A program made the position numbers and the translations under genes. A DNA stretch of 64,000 nt, taken from assembly GCF_021646545.1 (NCBI RefSeq), contig NZ_JAKIRP010000004.1, positions 186,001 to 250,000 of the forward strand, read 5' to 3'. Source of the DNA: Chitinophaga filiformis. Its GTDB lineage: Bacteria; Bacteroidota; Bacteroidia; Chitinophagales; Chitinophagaceae. A model generated the notes under the pieces. That model worked only from the letters and a program-made list of their open reading frames with translations, was not told where the DNA came from and ran no database searches. Every line of letters begins with the position of its first letter. Within the stretch, counting starts at the first letter, position 1. Positions 61,652-64,000 of this stretch are shown piece by piece.

Positions 61652-62464
61652 TTACTTTTCCATCTGCTCAATTACCTCTGCGGATACACCGGTAAATGAG
61701 AAACCACCATCGTGGAACAGGTTCTGCATAGTCACCATCTTTGTCAGGTCAGAGAACATGGCGATACAGTAGTCAGCACACTGTTGTGCAGTGGCGTTAC
61801 CCAGCGGGCTCATTTTCTCTGCGTAGCCGATGAAACCATCGAAACCTTTCACACCGCTACCGGCAGTTGTTTTGGTAGGAGACTGGGAGATGGTGTTCAC
61901 ACGTACTTTCTTCTTGAAACCATAGTGGTAACCGAAGCTGCGTGCTACTGATTCCAGCATGGATTTAGCATCTGCCATTTCGCTGTAGTCAGGGAACACT
62001 CTCTGAGCAGCGATGTAGGTCAGCGCTACTACGGAAGCCCATTCATTCAAAGCATCCAGCTGGTACGCGGTCTGCAGCACACGGTGCAGGGACATAGCTG
62101 AGATATCGAATGTTTTGTGAGAGAAATCATAATCCAGGTCGGTGTAAGATCTGCCTTTACGCATATTGATACTCATACCCACAGAGTGCAGTACGAAATC
62201 TATTTTGCCGCCAAAATGCTCCATGGATTTAGTGAAAAGGTTTTTCAGATCATCCATATTGGTAACATCAGCGGGTATAACAGGAGCCTTACACAATTCA
62301 GCCAGTTTGTTGATCTCTCCCATACGTAATGCTATAGGAGCATTGGTCAGCACAATTTCGGCGCCTTCTTCCACACAACGTAATGCTGTGCTCCAAGCCA
62401 TAGACTTCTCGTCCAACGCACCAAATATGATACCTTTTTTTCCTTTTAATAAGTTATGAGCCAT
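61652..62464 (-). CDS. fabI: Enoyl-ACP reductase (NADH)
   Basis: A 270-residue short-chain dehydrogenase-type enoyl-ACP reductase from the ATG at 62464 (MAHNLLKGKKGIIFGALDEKSMAW); a TTG nine bases upstream is the alternative. The NADH-binding GALDEKSMAW replaces the usual GxGxxG, as in FabI. The catalytic pair is Y-x6-K in FPDYSEMADAKSML. It performs the last reduction in each round of fatty-acid elongation and is the target of triclosan. Strong terminator downstream. Confidence 0.96.
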   Translation of the reverse strand: MAHNLLKGKKGIIFGALDEKSMAWSTALRCVEEGAEIVLTNAPIALRMGEINKLAELCKAPVIPADVTNMDDLKNLFTKSMEHFGGKIDFVLHSVGMSINMRKGRSYTDLDYDFSHKTFDISAMSLHRVLQTAYQLDALNEWASVVALTYIAAQRVFPDYSEMADAKSMLESVARSFGYHYGFKKKVRVNTISQSPTKTTAGSGVKGFDGFIGYAEKMSPLGNATAQQCADYCIAMFSDLTKMVTMQNLFHDGGFSFTGVSAEVIEQMEK

Positions 62465-62486
62465 TGGGTTCAAAAATTAATTTCGG

Positions 62487-62494
62487 CAAAAATA
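62487..62494 (-). promoter_or_regulatory. -7 box of fabI
   Basis: TATTTTTG on the minus strand fits TAnnTTTG, 22 bp upstream of the ATG. The -33 zone is a T run rather than a clear TTTG. Confidence 0.5.
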
Positions 62495-62545
62495 GCTGTT
62501 ATAGTTGAAAAAAAAAGATTAATTGAAAAGCGATCAATTGATTAG

Positions 62546-64000
62546 CTATTTCACCAGCTCCCTTGCATTTTCCAGTGCTGCTGCCGTAGGCTTCTCCCCG
62601 CTCAGCATCTGGGCAATTTTATTGATACGCTCTTCCCTTGTCAGCAGCCTTACGTTGGTGGTTACCTTACCATCACGGGCATCCTTAAACACAAAGTAGT
62701 GCGCATCTGCCTTACCCGCAATCTGCGGCTGGTGAGTGATGCAGATGATCTGGTGACCACGGGCCATATCTTCCATGATAAAGCTGACCTGACGGGCCGC
62801 TTCTCCGGAGATACCGGTATCAATTTCATCGAATATCAGTGTAGGCAGGGCTACCGACTGTGCTACCAGCGATTTGATGCACAACATCAGCCTGCTCAGC
62901 TCACCACCGGAAGCTACCTTCCTGATAGGCGCGAACTGACCACTTTTATTGGCATCAAAAAGGAATTCAATAGTATCCTGTCCGTAAGGGTTGAGTCCTC
63001 CCTGAGCGATAGAAGCTTTCAGACGGGCATTCGGCATACCTACCTGTGCCAGCAGGGCATTTACCTTTTCTTCAAAAGGTGCTGCTGCAGCTACACGTGC
63101 AGCCGTGATAGTATCTGCCTGTTGCTGAAGGACGGCCTGCAATGCCTCCAGTTCGGTTTCCAGAGCTGCCAGCTTTTCATCCAGGTTCAATGCCCCTTCA
63201 ACACTGCCGGTCAGCTTTTCCTGGATCTGCAGCAATTCTGCCGTAGTCTGTACACCATGCTTCTTCAGCAGTTTATAACCCATTGACAACCGTTCATTCA
63301 CCAGTTCTATACGTGCGCCGTCGAACTGCACCTGGTCATTCATATGGCCTATCTCCGATGAAATATCCTGTAGTTCCACATAGGCAGATTGCAGTCTTTC
63401 AGCTACCGCCGGAGCGTCTTTATGGAACGCAGCCAATGCCTGTACGGAAGACTGTATCTGTTTCAGCTGCTGGAGGATAGGCTGTTCATCTTCATTCAGC
63501 TGGAAATATACACGGCTCAACGTGTTACGGATCTCTTCCGCATGGCTTAATACCTTCAGCTCTGCGTCCAGCTCTTCGATCTCGTTAGGCGTAAATGCAG
63601 CATCCGACAGTTCATCCAGCAGGAATTTATTATAGTCCAGTTCCTTATTGGCGCTGTCACGCTGGTCTTTCAACTGCTTCAGCTGTCGCTGTACCTGGGA
63701 ATAGCGCTGGAACTGCTGCTGGTATTGCTGCATTACAGCCGGCTGGTTCACCAGTGCATCCAGTACTTCCCGCTGGAAATCGGATTTTTCCAGCTCCAGC
63801 GTATCGAACTGCTGATGGAGGTCCACCAGGTACTGGCTTAATTCTGTAAGCTGGTTCAGATTAACGGGCGTATCATTGACAAATGCACGTGACTTCCCGG
63901 CAGCACTGATCTCCCTGCGGATGATCAGCTGATCTTCCATATCCAGTTCATACTGTTGAAAGAAGGCCGCCACCTGCGATTTTTTAACTTTAAATGCACC
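62546..64000 (-). CDS. recN: DNA repair ATPase RecN, C-terminal part
   Basis: The reading frame runs off the right edge of the window with no start inside (codons continue past the GTG at 63973 to base 64000), so the N-terminal Walker A domain is missing here. The visible 484 residues show the long coiled coil (about QFDTLELEKSDFQREV to LEALQAVLQQQADTI). The C-terminal ATPase half follows with signature GGELSRLMLCIKSLV, Walker B LIFDEIDTGISGEAARQV and the D-loop His in ICITHQPQIAGKAD. RecN is an SMC-like protein acting early at double-strand breaks. Confidence 0.95.
   Translation of the reverse strand, partial: GAFKVKKSQVAAFFQQYELDMEDQLIIRREISAAGKSRAFVNDTPVNLNQLTELSQYLVDLHQQFDTLELEKSDFQREVLDALVNQPAVMQQYQQQFQRYSQVQRQLKQLKDQRDSANKELDYNKFLLDELSDAAFTPNEIEELDAELKVLSHAEEIRNTLSRVYFQLNEDEQPILQQLKQIQSSVQALAAFHKDAPAVAERLQSAYVELQDISSEIGHMNDQVQFDGARIELVNERLSMGYKLLKKHGVQTTAELLQIQEKLTGSVEGALNLDEKLAALETELEALQAVLQQQADTITAARVAAAAPFEEKVNALLAQVGMPNARLKASIAQGGLNPYGQDTIEFLFDANKSGQFAPIRKVASGGELSRLMLCIKSLVAQSVALPTLIFDEIDTGISGEAARQVSFIMEDMARGHQIICITHQPQIAGKADAHYFVFKDARDGKVTTNVRLLTREERINKIAQMLSGEKPTAAALENARELVK

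Overview
The window looks like chromosomal DNA from a member of the Bacteroidota, most likely Chitinophagaceae (Chitinophaga-like). Four things point there: two SusC/SusD outer-membrane import pairs; a DarA/DarB dialkylresorcinol (flexirubin-type) ketosynthase locus; the ligase-associated DNA-damage set typical of this phylum; and repeated Bacteroidota-type promoters (TTTG, about 20 bp, TAnnTTTG) with few obvious Shine-Dalgarno sites. No rRNA, tRNA, CRISPR array, prophage or transposase was seen. Genus-level placement is inference.

Layout. 1-3.6 kb: 2-oxoglutarate dehydrogenase (sucA, start of odhB) and rpsT, then a 12-copy 11-bp tandem repeat. 4-5.8 kb: secreted M14 metallopeptidase. 5.8-14.6 kb: a nine-gene minus-strand polyketide/fatty-acid-like locus (darA, darB, small unknown, BtrH-like acyltransferase, ABC ATPase and permease, ACP, active ketosynthase, catalytically dead ketosynthase). 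14.6-15.3 kb: intergenic, with a 99-bp near-perfect palindrome and a candidate structured RNA. 15.3-19.9 kb: methyltransferase, GIN-domain lipoprotein, guaA, periplasmic-binding-like lipoprotein. 20-22.7 kb and 28.5-32.5 kb: the four ligase-associated repair genes in two blocks, exonuclease-ligase and helicase-PdeM, the second coupled to a deacetylase-fold gene. The segment between the blocks carries Lrp, LD-carboxypeptidase, MerR-TipAS, an Abi/HEPN protein, paired lipoproteins and an antitoxin-like fragment. 32.5-33 kb: 119-bp tandem repeats. 33.1-39.8 kb: a LexA-like S24 repressor and a dinB-dnaE mutagenesis operon that share palindromic operator-like sites. 39.8-42.7 kb: lysC, an Ldh-type dehydrogenase, DUF3467. 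42.8-52.3 kb: two tandem SusCD pairs. 52.8-60.6 kb: outer-membrane barrel proteins, deoxynucleoside kinase, trpS, gatC, two ABC ATPases, cobalamin adenosyltransferase, DUF2795. 60.6-61.6 kb: repeats and a second 98-bp palindrome. 61.6-64 kb: fabI and recN (cut by the window edge).

Two themes link the genes. The first is DNA repair and mutagenesis: ligase-associated set, S24 repressor, dinB, dnaE and recN. The second is the cell envelope and acyl chemistry: dar locus, fabI, SusCD, LD-carboxypeptidase, lipoproteins and Lol-like ATPases. The observations that stand out most are the regulatory architecture of the S24/dinB region, which includes a 31-bp leader hairpin; the two palindromes that share a core but differ in their arms; the candidate RNA at about 15.1 kb; and the compact dar locus.
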